Part shown: positions 9,291 to 18,879 of the stretch, one piece after another
How positions within the stretch are numbered: the stretch's first letter is position 1
Layout: each line of letters begins with the position of its first letter
Origin: Gemmatimonadaceae bacterium
GTDB taxonomy: Bacteria; Gemmatimonadota; Gemmatimonadetes; Gemmatimonadales; Gemmatimonadaceae
NCBI GenBank assembly: GCA_025934775.1
Contig: JAICWO010000019.1
Location: 26,268 to 90,267 of the forward strand
Length of the DNA stretch: 64,000 nt
Reading direction: 5' to 3'
Notes under the pieces: generated by a model
What the model saw: only the letters and a program-made list of their open reading frames with translations
Told to the model about the DNA's origin: nothing
Database searches by the model: none
Position numbers and translations under genes: made by a program

Positions 9291-10096
9291 AGTTGTGGAT
9301 GCTCGGCAGCGGCAGCAGCGGGAACGCGATTCTCATCGAGTGTGACGATTCGCGCATTCTGATCGACTGCGGGTTCGGGACGCGCACGCTGGCGGGCCGC
9401 CTCGAGACGATCGACGTGGCGCCGGAGTCGATCGACGCGTGCTTCGTCACGCACGAGCACACCGATCACGTGAAAGGGGCTGGCGCCGCCGCGAAGAAGT
9501 GGGGTTGGGCCGTGTACGCGACGCGCGGCACGGCCAAAGCGCGCGATCTCGCCGAGACGCGGGTCCACGAGATCGGCGCCGGAGAGACGATCGAGCTCGG
9601 ACGGATGACGATCACTACGACGGCAACGCCGCACGACGCGAACGAGTCGGTCGGGTTCGTGGTGGAGAGCCGCGCGACGGGCGCCCGGACCGGGTTGTTC
9701 TACGACATCGGCCACGTGAGCCGCGCGATCGCCGACGCCTGCCAGGGACTCGACATGCTCGTACTCGAGTCGAATCACGACGACGACATGCTGCGGAACG
9801 GGCCCTACCCTAAGTGGCTGCAGATGCGCATCGCGTGTCCCACCGGGCACTTGAGCAACGCGGACTCGAGCGCGTTCGCGCGCGACGCGGTGACGCCGGG
9901 CTTGCAGCATCTGGTGCTCGCGCACCTGAGCGAGAACTGCAACACGCCCGAGGTGGCGCTGGCAAACATGCGCGGCGCGGTGCGGCGGACGGCGTTCACG
10001 GGCACCATCACCGCGGCGAAGCAGGACGTCGTGGTGGGGCCGTTCGCGCTCGGCGGGCGGAAGGCCGAGGCGCCGATTCAATATTCTTTATTATAA
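9287..10096 (+). CDS. MBL-fold metallohydrolase, YycJ/WalJ-like
   Basis: This 269-residue metallo-beta-lactamase-fold hydrolase starts MKLWMLGSGSSGNAILIE, the hallmark of the YycJ/WalJ group. The metal motif is HEHTDH at residues 56-61; further ligands are likely in ATPHDANE, FYDIGHVS, ESNHDDD and HLSENC. WalJ-type proteins are linked to cell-wall two-component systems and DNA exonuclease activity in other bacteria. There is no walK/walR pair in this window. The GTG start overlaps the previous gene's stop (GTGA). It is the last gene of the rightward unit, and no clear terminator follows. Confidence 0.87.
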   Translation: MKLWMLGSGSSGNAILIECDDSRILIDCGFGTRTLAGRLETIDVAPESIDACFVTHEHTDHVKGAGAAAKKWGWAVYATRGTAKARDLAETRVHEIGAGETIELGRMTITTTATPHDANESVGFVVESRATGARTGLFYDIGHVSRAIADACQGLDMLVLESNHDDDMLRNGPYPKWLQMRIACPTGHLSNADSSAFARDAVTPGLQHLVLAHLSENCNTPEVALANMRGAVRRTAFTGTITAAKQDVVVGPFALGGRKAEAPIQYSLL

Positions 10097-10382
10097 ATCG
10101 GTTACGGCTCGCGGCCGGGTCAGGCCTTCGCGCCGGATCGGGCTGGATTGTGATTGGGACGCGAACCCGGCGGGCCTGCGGCAGGCGGACGAGGGGCGAG
10201 CGACTGCATTGCGATGACGGCTCGAATCTCCGCGTCGTCCGGGCTCGTTGCGGGCGGGGGCCTGCGTGAAGCGGTGCCGGTCCGTCCCTCGTCCGCCGAG
10301 TCCGTCAAGTCCGCGTCCCCCGCTCAATCCATGCCGATTCGTTACCACGAACGGTTAACCGTAAGACGAGCCCCAAAATGAA
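10097..10382. other. Non-coding gap between convergent MBL gene and groL
   Basis: About 290 bases separate the end of the MBL gene from the groL terminator. I see no convincing gene: short open frames on both strands are Arg/Pro/Ala-rich with no recognisable start region. No clear hairpin followed by a T-run is present for the rightward transcript. Confidence 0.5.
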
Positions 10383-10408
10383 ACGGGAGCCGCTCTCGCG
10401 ACTCCCGT
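10383..10408 (-). terminator. Rho-independent terminator of groES-groL
   Basis: An 11-base inverted repeat (ACGGGAGCCGC / GCGACTCCCGT, one mismatch) with a 4-base loop ends 26 bases after the groL stop. Read on the minus strand, the stem is followed by TTTCATTTT, a broken U-tract, so it should stop leftward transcription. Confidence 0.7.
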
Positions 10409-10434
10409 CCGTTCATTCGGTGCAGCAGTACGGC

Positions 10435-12093
<1,659 letters not shown>

Positions 12094-12117
12094 TTATTAG
12101 CGAATTAGGATTGACGA

Positions 12118-12420
12118 TCAGCCGATCACCGCGAGGACGTCGCTCTCGCGCAGGATCAGGAGCTGCTCGCCGTCGATCGTGACCTCGGTGCCGCTGTACT
12201 TGCCGTACAGCACCTTGTCGCCGACCTTCACGTCCATCGGCACGCGCTTGTCCTTCTCGAAGCGGCCCGGCCCAACCGCCACGATCTCCCCCTGCTGCGG
12301 CTTCTCTTTCGCCGTATCGGGGATGTACAGTCCGCCGCGCATCTGCTCCGTCTCTTCGAGAGCCCGGACGACGACGCGGTCGGCCAGCGGGTTGACCTTC
12401 ACACTGGTCTTGGTGGCCAT
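12118..12420 (-). CDS. groS: 10 kDa co-chaperonin GroES
   Basis: GroES caps the GroEL ring. The 100-residue protein starting at ATG 12420 ([20 protein letters not shown]) matches the family's length; a longer frame starting at 12483 would read through the CIRCE operator and is rejected. The mobile loop [21 protein letters not shown], the roof-loop region and the conserved C-terminal [12 protein letters not shown] are present. It is the first gene of the operon; the operator and promoter lie 57-120 bases upstream. Confidence 0.98.
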   Translation of the reverse strand: MATKTSVKVNPLADRVVVRALEETEQMRGGLYIPDTAKEKPQQGEIVAVGPGRFEKDKRVPMDVKVGDKVLYGKYSGTEVTIDGEQLLILRESDVLAVIG

Positions 12421-12476
12421 ACGGTGTGCTCCTCCGTGTCTATGGCTGCGGTGAACTAGGGATGTGAATGCTCGTG

Positions 12477-12503
12477 TTAGCACTCATCCAGGTGGAGTGC
12501 TAA
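12477..12503 (-). promoter_or_regulatory. CIRCE operator (HrcA site)
   Basis: A perfect CIRCE element: TTAGCACTC, a 9-base spacer, GAGTGCTAA. All 18 arm positions match the consensus. It lies just downstream of the -10 box, over the expected transcription start, where bound HrcA would block initiation. It predicts heat-shock control of groES-groL by an HrcA repressor encoded outside the window. Confidence 0.97.
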
Positions 12504-12511
12504 CAGGGCGG

Positions 12512-12540
12512 AGTCTACTCGGTCTGGCCTCTCGCGTCAA
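12512..12540 (-). promoter_or_regulatory. Sigma-70-type promoter of groES-groL
   Basis: On the minus strand, TTGACG (12540-12535), a 17-base spacer and TAGACT (12517-12512) form a near-consensus housekeeping promoter. The predicted start point, about 7 bases past the -10 box, falls at the edge of the CIRCE element. No alternative heat-shock sigma site is needed. Confidence 0.8.
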
Positions 12541-12588
12541 GTGGCCCGCGCGCCGAGGGGAACTCGTAACTGTTTGTTGTTGTGGCGC

Positions 12589-13380
12589 TTACACCTGCAC
12601 GGACGAGCCTGTGAGGATCCCGTACGCGAGCTGGAGTCCCGCCAGCGTCAAATACGGCTCCACGCGATCGAACGACGCGCAGAGCGGCGCCATTCGCTCG
12701 GCGAATCCGCCAGTCGCGATCACCGACGGCTCGCTGGGCCGCGGCCACGACGTCTTGATCCGGCGCACGATGCCGTCGATCGCTTCCGCGCTTCCGAATA
12801 ACACGCCCGCGCGGATGCACTCTTCCGTGCGCCGGCCGATCACGTGCACCGGAACCACCAACTCGGTCGCCGGCAGCTTGGACGTGCGCCGCGTCAACGT
12901 CTCGGCCGAGGTCATGATGCCCGGCGCGATCACGCCGCCGAGGAAGACGCCGTCCGACGTGATGCAGTCGTACGTGGTCGCGGTGCCCATGTCGACGACG
13001 ATCGCGTCGCGCTGATAGAGACGGCTCGCCGCGAGCGTGTTGATGATCCGATCGGCGCCGACGGTGAGCGGCTCGTCCACGTCGAGCGAAATCGGAAGCC
13101 CCGAGCTCGCGTCGACGACGACCGCCTTTCCGACCGCGAAGTACCGCTCGCACGCGTCGCTCAGCGGCTGCGTGACGCGCGGCACCACGGAGCCGATCGC
13201 CGCGCCGTCGACGCAGTCGGGCGCGAAGTCGCTCGCCGCGAGGAGCGATCGCAGGAGGACGCCGAATTCGTCGGCGGTGCGCGAAACGCCGGTCATCACG
13301 CGCCAATGGCCGCGCAGCTCCGATCCGTTATAGAGACCGATCGTCAGCTCGGTGTTGCCGACATCGAAGACGAGGATCAC
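12589..13380 (-). CDS. coaX: Type III pantothenate kinase
   Basis: CoaX phosphorylates pantothenate, the first step of coenzyme A synthesis, and is insensitive to CoA feedback. The 263-residue protein shows the ASKHA-fold phosphate loop ILVFDVGNTELTIGLYNG at the N-terminus, the substrate motif VGADRIINTLAA (G-x-D-R) and VVDMGTATTYDCI (second phosphate motif), then FLGGVIAPGI. The start is GTG at 13380 directly before Ile-Leu-Val-Phe-Asp. It lies 22 bases after birA and ends the mutL-miaA-bshA-uppP-birA-coaX unit. The birA-coaX pairing is common in bacteria. Confidence 0.95.
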   Translation of the reverse strand: MILVFDVGNTELTIGLYNGSELRGHWRVMTGVSRTADEFGVLLRSLLAASDFAPDCVDGAAIGSVVPRVTQPLSDACERYFAVGKAVVVDASSGLPISLDVDEPLTVGADRIINTLAASRLYQRDAIVVDMGTATTYDCITSDGVFLGGVIAPGIMTSAETLTRRTSKLPATELVVPVHVIGRRTEECIRAGVLFGSAEAIDGIVRRIKTSWPRPSEPSVIATGGFAERMAPLCASFDRVEPYLTLAGLQLAYGILTGSSVQV

Positions 13381-13402
13381 TGCACTGCCCTCCGGATGTG
13401 CG

Positions 13403-14170
13403 TCACGAGAGATCCTCGAGGACGAGCGAACCGGCGCGCACCGATGCGGCGCCGGTCGCGGCCTCCACCCGCAGCTCACCGTTCGCGTCGATGCCGAGCA
13501 CGCGGCCTTTAATCGGCTCGAGACACGCGCGCCCCGCCGCCAGATCGCGCCCGGCGAACGACGCGAGCTCGCCCTCCGACAAGACGCCGCTCGCCGACGC
13601 CGCGGCTCGCAGCGGAGCGACGATCGTGTCGAGCACCTCGAGGCGCGATGCGGCGTCGCGCAGCCCGATCGCGTTCGGCTCGCCGACGGGCGTGCGCACG
13701 TTGACGCCGACGCCAATGGCGACCCACTCCGGCGTCGCATCGCGCCAGCGGGCCTCGATCAAGACGCCGGCCAATTTGTGTCCCGCCACGTACAGATCAT
13801 TGGGCCATTTCAGCTGCACGCGGTCGCGCGCGAACGCGTCGAGCGCGGGCGCAAGCGCGAGGCCCACTCGCAACGACAACACATCGAGCGCGCGCGCGTC
13901 GACGGGGCGCTCGATGATCGTGAGCCAGATCCCCGCGCCGGGCTGTGAGCGCCAGCTTCGGCCGAGCCGACCACGTCCCGCGGTCTGCGCGTCGGCGAGG
14001 ACGAGCGTGCCCGCGGGCGCACCGGCCGCCGCGATCTCGTGCGCGACGTCGAGCGTGGACCCCACGCGATCGAACACGGCCACCTTGGGGAGCGCGAGGC
14101 GCGCCTCGAGGTCGTCGCCGCGCAGTCCCTCGTAGCGGCCGTCCGCCGCGCGTTCAGCGGACGACGACAA
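13403..14170 (-). CDS. birA: Biotin--[acetyl-CoA-carboxylase] ligase
   Basis: This enzyme activates biotin with ATP and attaches it to the carboxylase carrier protein. The 255-residue protein is the short type without an N-terminal DNA-binding domain, so it should not act as a repressor. The biotin/ATP loop is QTAGRGRLGRSWRSQPGAG, the catalytic core KWPNDLYVAGHKLAGVLIEA, and the C-terminal SH3-like domain has GRVLGIDANGELRVE. Its start overlaps the uppP 3' end by 17 bases. It precedes coaX in the same operon. Confidence 0.94.
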   Translation of the reverse strand: MSSSAERAADGRYEGLRGDDLEARLALPKVAVFDRVGSTLDVAHEIAAAGAPAGTLVLADAQTAGRGRLGRSWRSQPGAGIWLTIIERPVDARALDVLSLRVGLALAPALDAFARDRVQLKWPNDLYVAGHKLAGVLIEARWRDATPEWVAIGVGVNVRTPVGEPNAIGLRDAASRLEVLDTIVAPLRAAASASGVLSEGELASFAGRDLAAGRACLEPIKGRVLGIDANGELRVEAATGAASVRAGSLVLEDLS

Positions 14171-14990
14171 GGTAGAACGCGATTGCGAGCACGATGCGGT
14201 ACCAGCCGAAGATCGTGAAGTCGCGCTTCTTGAGGTACGCGAGGAACGACTTGATCGCGATGATCGCCATGACGAAGCTGACGATGAATCCCACCGCCAG
14301 CGCGCTCGCGCCGGCGTTGAGCGTCGCGTGATTCTTGTACAGCTCGAGCAGACTCGCGGCGAGCATGGTCGGCACGGCGAGCATGAACGAGAACTCGACG
14401 ATGGTTCGTTTGCTGATCCCGATCAGCGATCCGCCGACGATCGTCGCCGCCGAGCGCGACACGCCGGGGACGATCGCGATCGCCTGGAACACGCCGACGA
14501 GCAGCGCCTTGCGGTAGGTGATCTCGGTGAAATCGGGGTCGACCTCGGAGTGCTTCTTGAAGCGCTCGAACACGAGCAGCGCGATGCCGCCGATGAACAG
14601 CGCCCAGAGCACGACGGCGATGTTCCCGAGCAGATAGCCCTTCACCACCTTGTACAAGGCGAGGCCGATGATGCCGGTCGGGATGAACGCGACGACGAGC
14701 TTCTTGAACACCTCCCAATTCCAGAACCGCGTCCAGTACAACACGACGACGGAGAGGATCGCGCCGAGCTGGATGATGATCTCGAAGCTCTTGAGGAACT
14801 CCGTCTCGCGCAGATGCAGGACGTCGGCGGCGAGGATGAGATGCGCGGTGGAGGAGACCGGCAGGAACTCGGTGATGCCTTCGACCACACCGAGGATGAG
14901 CGCGTAGAGCGTGGTGAGCTCGTGGCCGACCGGTGGCGCCGGCGCGGCGGGCGGAAACTGGGTGAGCAGATGCAGCGGCGCGAAGATCAC
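14154..14990 (-). CDS. uppP: Undecaprenyl-diphosphatase
   Basis: UppP (BacA) dephosphorylates undecaprenyl pyrophosphate to recycle the lipid carrier of peptidoglycan and other wall polymers, and gives bacitracin resistance when overproduced. The 278-residue membrane protein has about eight hydrophobic segments and both signature blocks: GVVEGITEFLPVSSTAHLIL near the N-terminus and VPGVSRSAATIVGG in the second half. The GTG start overlaps the bshA stop (GTGA). A short Pro/Ala-rich lead of about 22 residues precedes the first conserved segment; a later start is possible. Confidence 0.95.
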   Translation of the reverse strand: MIFAPLHLLTQFPPAAPAPPVGHELTTLYALILGVVEGITEFLPVSSTAHLILAADVLHLRETEFLKSFEIIIQLGAILSVVVLYWTRFWNWEVFKKLVVAFIPTGIIGLALYKVVKGYLLGNIAVVLWALFIGGIALLVFERFKKHSEVDPDFTEITYRKALLVGVFQAIAIVPGVSRSAATIVGGSLIGISKRTIVEFSFMLAVPTMLAASLLELYKNHATLNAGASALAVGFIVSFVMAIIAIKSFLAYLKKRDFTIFGWYRIVLAIAFYLVVVR

Positions 14991-16165
14991 GTGGCGAGGG
15001 TTGGATTGGGCTGGGCGGCACGCTCGGCGGCCGACGGTCGCGCGAGCGTATACTCATAAAAGGCTTCGTATTCAGCGACGATCGTCTCGAGCGAGAAGCG
15101 CTCCCGCGCGTCGGAGGCGCCGCACTGGCTCATCGCCTCCCAGCGGTCGCGGTCGGCGAGAATCTCGATCGCGGCCGCGGACATGGCGTCGACGTCGCCG
15201 ACGGGGCAGAGCGCCCCCGTCTCGCCCTGGCGGACCACTTCGGGCAGCCCGCCGGCGTTGCTGCCCACGACCGGCACGCCGGTCGCGAGCGCCTCGAGCG
15301 CGCTCAAGCCGAACGATTCGCTCCCGGACGGCAGCAGGAAGAGATCAGCGCCCGCGAGGAGCGGCGCGACGGCTTCGATCTTCCCGAGGAAAAAGACTTT
15401 GTCGGAGAGTCCGAGCGCGCGGGCCTCGGCTTCGGCGTCGACGCGATCGGGACCGTCCCCGACCATGACGAGCACCGACGGCAGCCGCTCGTTGACGCGC
15501 GCGAAGATGCGGACGACGTCCTTGACCCGCTTCACCGGCCGGAAGTTGGAGACGTGCATCAGCACTTTGGTCCCCGAGTCCACCTGCTCGTCGAGAATCG
15601 AGGTGTAGCGCGACCGGTCGTACACCTCGGGGTCGATGAAGTTGGGGATCACCTCGATCCGGCAGGCCGTGCAGCCGAAGGTCGTGAGCGTCTCGGTCTG
15701 CAGATAGCGCGAGACGGCGGTGAGGCCATCAGATTTTTCTATTGAGAATTTCGTGATCGGCCGGAAGGACGGGTCCTGCCCGACGATGGTGATGTCCGTC
15801 CCGTGCAAGGTCGTGACGAACCGCATGTCCGGCCGGTTGGGGCGCAGCATCTCCTTGGCGATCCAGGCGCTGGTCGCGTGCGGAATGGCGTAATGGCAGT
15901 GGAGCAGATCGAGATCGTGCGCCTGCACCACCTCGTGCATGCGAACCGCGAGCGCGAGATCGTACGGCGGATACTCGAACAGCGGGTACCGGCCGACGTC
16001 CACCTCGTGGAAGTAGATCCGTGGCAAGAACGACGGGAGACGGAACGGCTGCTGGTAGGTGATGAAGTGGATCTCGTGGCCCCGCCGCGCCAAGGCGATG
16101 CCGAGCTCCGTCGCGACCGCGCCCGAGCCGCCGTACGTCGGATAGCACGTGATGCCGATCTTCAC
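14987..16165 (-). CDS. bshA: N-acetyl-alpha-D-glucosaminyl L-malate synthase BshA
   Basis: BshA is a GT4 glycosyltransferase that joins GlcNAc from UDP-GlcNAc to L-malate, the first step of bacillithiol synthesis. The 392-residue protein has the family-specific N-terminus KIGITCYPTYGGSGAVATEL, then HEIHFITYQQPFRLPSF and LHCHYAIPHATSAW, and the donor-site block SGSESFGLSALEALATGVP with EVVRQGETGAL. The start is GTG 16165, overlapping the miaA stop. bshB and bshC are not in the window. The match to BshA is strong because these motifs separate it from other GT4 enzymes. Confidence 0.93.
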   Translation of the reverse strand: MKIGITCYPTYGGSGAVATELGIALARRGHEIHFITYQQPFRLPSFLPRIYFHEVDVGRYPLFEYPPYDLALAVRMHEVVQAHDLDLLHCHYAIPHATSAWIAKEMLRPNRPDMRFVTTLHGTDITIVGQDPSFRPITKFSIEKSDGLTAVSRYLQTETLTTFGCTACRIEVIPNFIDPEVYDRSRYTSILDEQVDSGTKVLMHVSNFRPVKRVKDVVRIFARVNERLPSVLVMVGDGPDRVDAEAEARALGLSDKVFFLGKIEAVAPLLAGADLFLLPSGSESFGLSALEALATGVPVVGSNAGGLPEVVRQGETGALCPVGDVDAMSAAAIEILADRDRWEAMSQCGASDARERFSLETIVAEYEAFYEYTLARPSAAERAAQPNPTLAT

Positions 16166-17097
16166 GCGGTCGCCTCGGCAGCGGCGGACCACCAGCGGGC
16201 GGCAACGTCGCGCCAGCCCGCGTCGCTCGGATCGAGCCGCGTAACGCGGTCGGCATCGAGCTGGTGTCGAAACCAGGTGCGCTGCCGCTTGGCGTATTGG
16301 CGCGTGGCGATCACGACCGCTTCGCGCGCCGCGCTCCGCGGCACGACGCCCGTGACGTACTGACGCACGACGTCGTAGCCGGTCGACTTCCACGCCGGCG
16401 CGTCGGCCGGCACCGTGTGCATCAAGCGTCTCACCTCGTCAGGCCAGGCAGCGTCGAACATGGCATCGGTGCGCGCGGCGATCCGATCGCCCAACACCGT
16501 GCCCGGGTCCACCACAAGATAGCGCGGCCGCCAACGGCTTTCGCGCGCGGCGACGGAGTGCAGCTCGCTCAGCCGCTGGCCGGTGAGCAGCGCGATCTCG
16601 ATCGCGCGCAGGAGCTGCGTTCTGCCAAGGTGCGCGCGCGCGGGATCGAGCGCCGCCGCCCAGCGCGCCAGGTCGCGAAGACTCCACGTCGCGAGCTCCG
16701 ACTCGAGCGCCGCGCGCCGCGCCGGCTCGAGCGCGGGCTCCTCGAACAGGCCATCGAACAGCGCGCGGAGATACAGTCCAGTGCCCCCGACGATGAGCGG
16801 CGTCCGTCCCTCGGCGATCGTGTCAGCGATCCACTGATCCGCGGACTCGGCCCACGCCGCGGCGGAATACCGTCGCGCGGGATCGACCACGTCCACACCG
16901 CGGTGCGGCGCGCGCGCGCGCTCCGCCGCCGTGGGCTTCGCGGTACCGATATCGAAGCCGCGATAGACCTGCCGCGAATCGGCGCTGATGATGACGACCG
17001 GCGCGCGGTCGGCCAGCCACATGGCGACAGCGCTCTTGCCTGCCGCGGTCGGGCCACAGATGACACGAACCTCAGCGGCGGCCGAATCGGCGGTCAA
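16162..17097 (-). CDS. miaA: tRNA dimethylallyltransferase
   Basis: MiaA adds a dimethylallyl group to A37 of tRNAs reading UNN codons. The sequence has the P-loop CGPTAAGKSAVAMWLA, the substrate loop ISADSRQVYRGFDIGTAKPT, VGGTGLYLRALFDGL, and the C-terminal TRQYAKRQRTWFRHQ (tRNA-contacting RQxTW motif). The most likely start is TTG at 17097, inside the 3' end of mutL, giving 311 residues, the normal family length; no ATG or GTG is available near the P-loop. Its stop overlaps the bshA GTG. The enzyme call is secure, the start is inferred. Confidence 0.93.
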   Translation of the reverse strand: MTADSAAAEVRVICGPTAAGKSAVAMWLADRAPVVIISADSRQVYRGFDIGTAKPTAAERARAPHRGVDVVDPARRYSAAAWAESADQWIADTIAEGRTPLIVGGTGLYLRALFDGLFEEPALEPARRAALESELATWSLRDLARWAAALDPARAHLGRTQLLRAIEIALLTGQRLSELHSVAARESRWRPRYLVVDPGTVLGDRIAARTDAMFDAAWPDEVRRLMHTVPADAPAWKSTGYDVVRQYVTGVVPRSAAREAVVIATRQYAKRQRTWFRHQLDADRVTRLDPSDAGWRDVAARWWSAAAEATA

Positions 17098-18847
17098 TCT
17101 CGTCCCAGGTGAGCTGCACGATGGTCGCGCGCCCGTGCACGTCGTGCGCGGGGAGCTTGGTGTCGCGAAGCGCGATGTACAAGGCGCGCATCTCTCCGGG
17201 CGAAAGGAGGTCGCCGCCTTTGATCGCCGCCTTGCACGCGACCGTGGCGGCAAGCCGCTCGTGTCGTGCGTGCACGCCCGCGTCGCGATCACCGGTGAGC
17301 GCGGCGAGCGTCTCGCGGACGCAGCGCTCGGGATCGAAGCGTGGATGCGGCATTGGCACCGCGCGCACGATCAGCGTGTGACCACCGAAGCCGTCGATCT
17401 CGAAGCCGAGCCGCTCGAACAACTCGCGGTCGCGCTCGAACGCCTCGCTTTCGGCGGGGCCGAGGTGCAGCGTCATGGGAAAGAGCAGCCGCTGCGCCGG
17501 TGCTTCACCGCGCTCGAGCGTTCCCATGAATCGCTCGTACAACACCCGCTCGTGCGCCGAGTGCTGGTCGATGAGCACGACACCCTGCTCGTGCTCGAAC
17601 AGCATGTACGTGCGGTGCAGTTGCGTCAGGGGTGGAACGTCCGTGGTCGGAGCGGGCGGCGGGGCGGACGCCGGGGCGGCTGGCGACGGAGGTGGCTCGA
17701 GCGTGTCGTTATTAGAGATCTCGAACAAGCCCTCGAGGTCTGGCCCGTCCGGGTGAAGCGCTTCGACGTCGACCGGGGCGAGGGCCTGCGGGGGCGGCGA
17801 CGGCGGCACGAACGTCCAATGCGAGCGGCCGAGTGTCGCGCCGGCGTCGAAGGTGCCCAGCGCGCGGGCGACCGCGTTCTCGATGGCGCGCTCGAGCGGC
17901 CAGCGGTCGCGAAAGCGCACCTCGGCTTTCGCCGGGTGGACGTTCACGTCCACCGCGTCGGCGGCGACGGTGACGTCGAGGAAGATCGTCGGCCGCACGC
18001 CGGCCGGGATCGTCGAGCGATATGCCGCCTCGGCGGCACGCACGATCCCCGTGTCGCGCACGGCGCGACCGTTCACGGAGAGGAACGCGCGGCGGGTCGC
18101 GGTGCCCACGTCGGACGGACGCTCCACGAGCCCAGCGACGTGCGTCGTGCCGATCACGTCATCGACGTCGAGGAGCCGGCCGGCGAACGCACCGCCATAG
18201 ATCGCGGCGAGCCGTTCGCGGAGCGTGGCGCTCGCCGGCAGCGACAGCATCGGCTTGCCATCGTTGGTGACCGAGACGCGCACGTCGCGGCGCGTGAGCG
18301 CCATCGAGCCGATGACCTCGACGATGGCGCGCCATTCCGACCGCGAACCGCGCAGGAACTTGAGGCGCGCCGGCGCGTTGTAAAACAATCGTGATATACG
18401 AACCGTGGTGCCGCGCCGCCGGGCGATCGGGCTGACGTCGAGAATCGCGCCGCCGGCGGCGCGCACGAGGGTCCCCGCGCCGTCGTCGGGCGCGGTCTCG
18501 AGCTCGAGGTGCGACACCGAGCACATCGCGGCGAGCGCCTCGCCGCGGAAGCCGAAGCTCCGCACGCCCACCAGATCCGCCGCGCTCCGGATCTTGGACG
18601 TGGCGTGCCGCTCGAGCGCGAGCACCGCGTCGTCGGGCGACATGCCGCAGCCGTCATCGCTCACCCGGATCGTCTGTCGCCCGCCGTCCTCGATCGCGAC
18701 GTCGACGCTGGACGCGCCGGCGTCCAGCGCATTCTCGATCAGCTCCTTGACGACGGAGGACGGCCGCTCGACCACTTCGCCCGCCGCGATCTGATCGGCG
18801 ACGGCGCTGGGGAGAACGGCGATGCGTGGAGGCGAGGCGACGGACAC
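17072..18847 (-). CDS. mutL: DNA mismatch repair protein MutL
   Basis: MutL is the ATP-dependent matchmaker of mismatch repair. The 591-residue protein has the GHKL ATPase motifs: ELIENALDAGASSVDV, SDDGCGMSPDD, RHATSKI, FGFRGEALA and GTTVRISRLFYNAPAR. A Pro/Ala-rich linker (about residues 350-395) leads to a dimerisation domain containing DQHSAHERVLYE, close to the endonuclease motif DQHA(x)2E(x)4E, and VACKAAIKGGD. The third endonuclease motif CPHGRP reads DVHGRAT here, so the metal-binding Cys is missing. mutS is not nearby. It is followed by miaA with a 26-base overlap, the common mutL-miaA order. Confidence 0.95.
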   Translation of the reverse strand: MSVASPPRIAVLPSAVADQIAAGEVVERPSSVVKELIENALDAGASSVDVAIEDGGRQTIRVSDDGCGMSPDDAVLALERHATSKIRSAADLVGVRSFGFRGEALAAMCSVSHLELETAPDDGAGTLVRAAGGAILDVSPIARRRGTTVRISRLFYNAPARLKFLRGSRSEWRAIVEVIGSMALTRRDVRVSVTNDGKPMLSLPASATLRERLAAIYGGAFAGRLLDVDDVIGTTHVAGLVERPSDVGTATRRAFLSVNGRAVRDTGIVRAAEAAYRSTIPAGVRPTIFLDVTVAADAVDVNVHPAKAEVRFRDRWPLERAIENAVARALGTFDAGATLGRSHWTFVPPSPPPQALAPVDVEALHPDGPDLEGLFEISNNDTLEPPPSPAAPASAPPPAPTTDVPPLTQLHRTYMLFEHEQGVVLIDQHSAHERVLYERFMGTLERGEAPAQRLLFPMTLHLGPAESEAFERDRELFERLGFEIDGFGGHTLIVRAVPMPHPRFDPERCVRETLAALTGDRDAGVHARHERLAATVACKAAIKGGDLLSPGEMRALYIALRDTKLPAHDVHGRATIVQLTWDEIDRRFGRR

Positions 18848-18879
18848 CGCGAAAAGCTACCGGTCAGTCGCGCCGAGCG

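Noticed and set aside
12421..12483. N-terminal extension of GroES from an upstream ATG
   Set aside because: It would place coding sequence across the CIRCE operator; the internal ATG gives the normal 100-residue protein.
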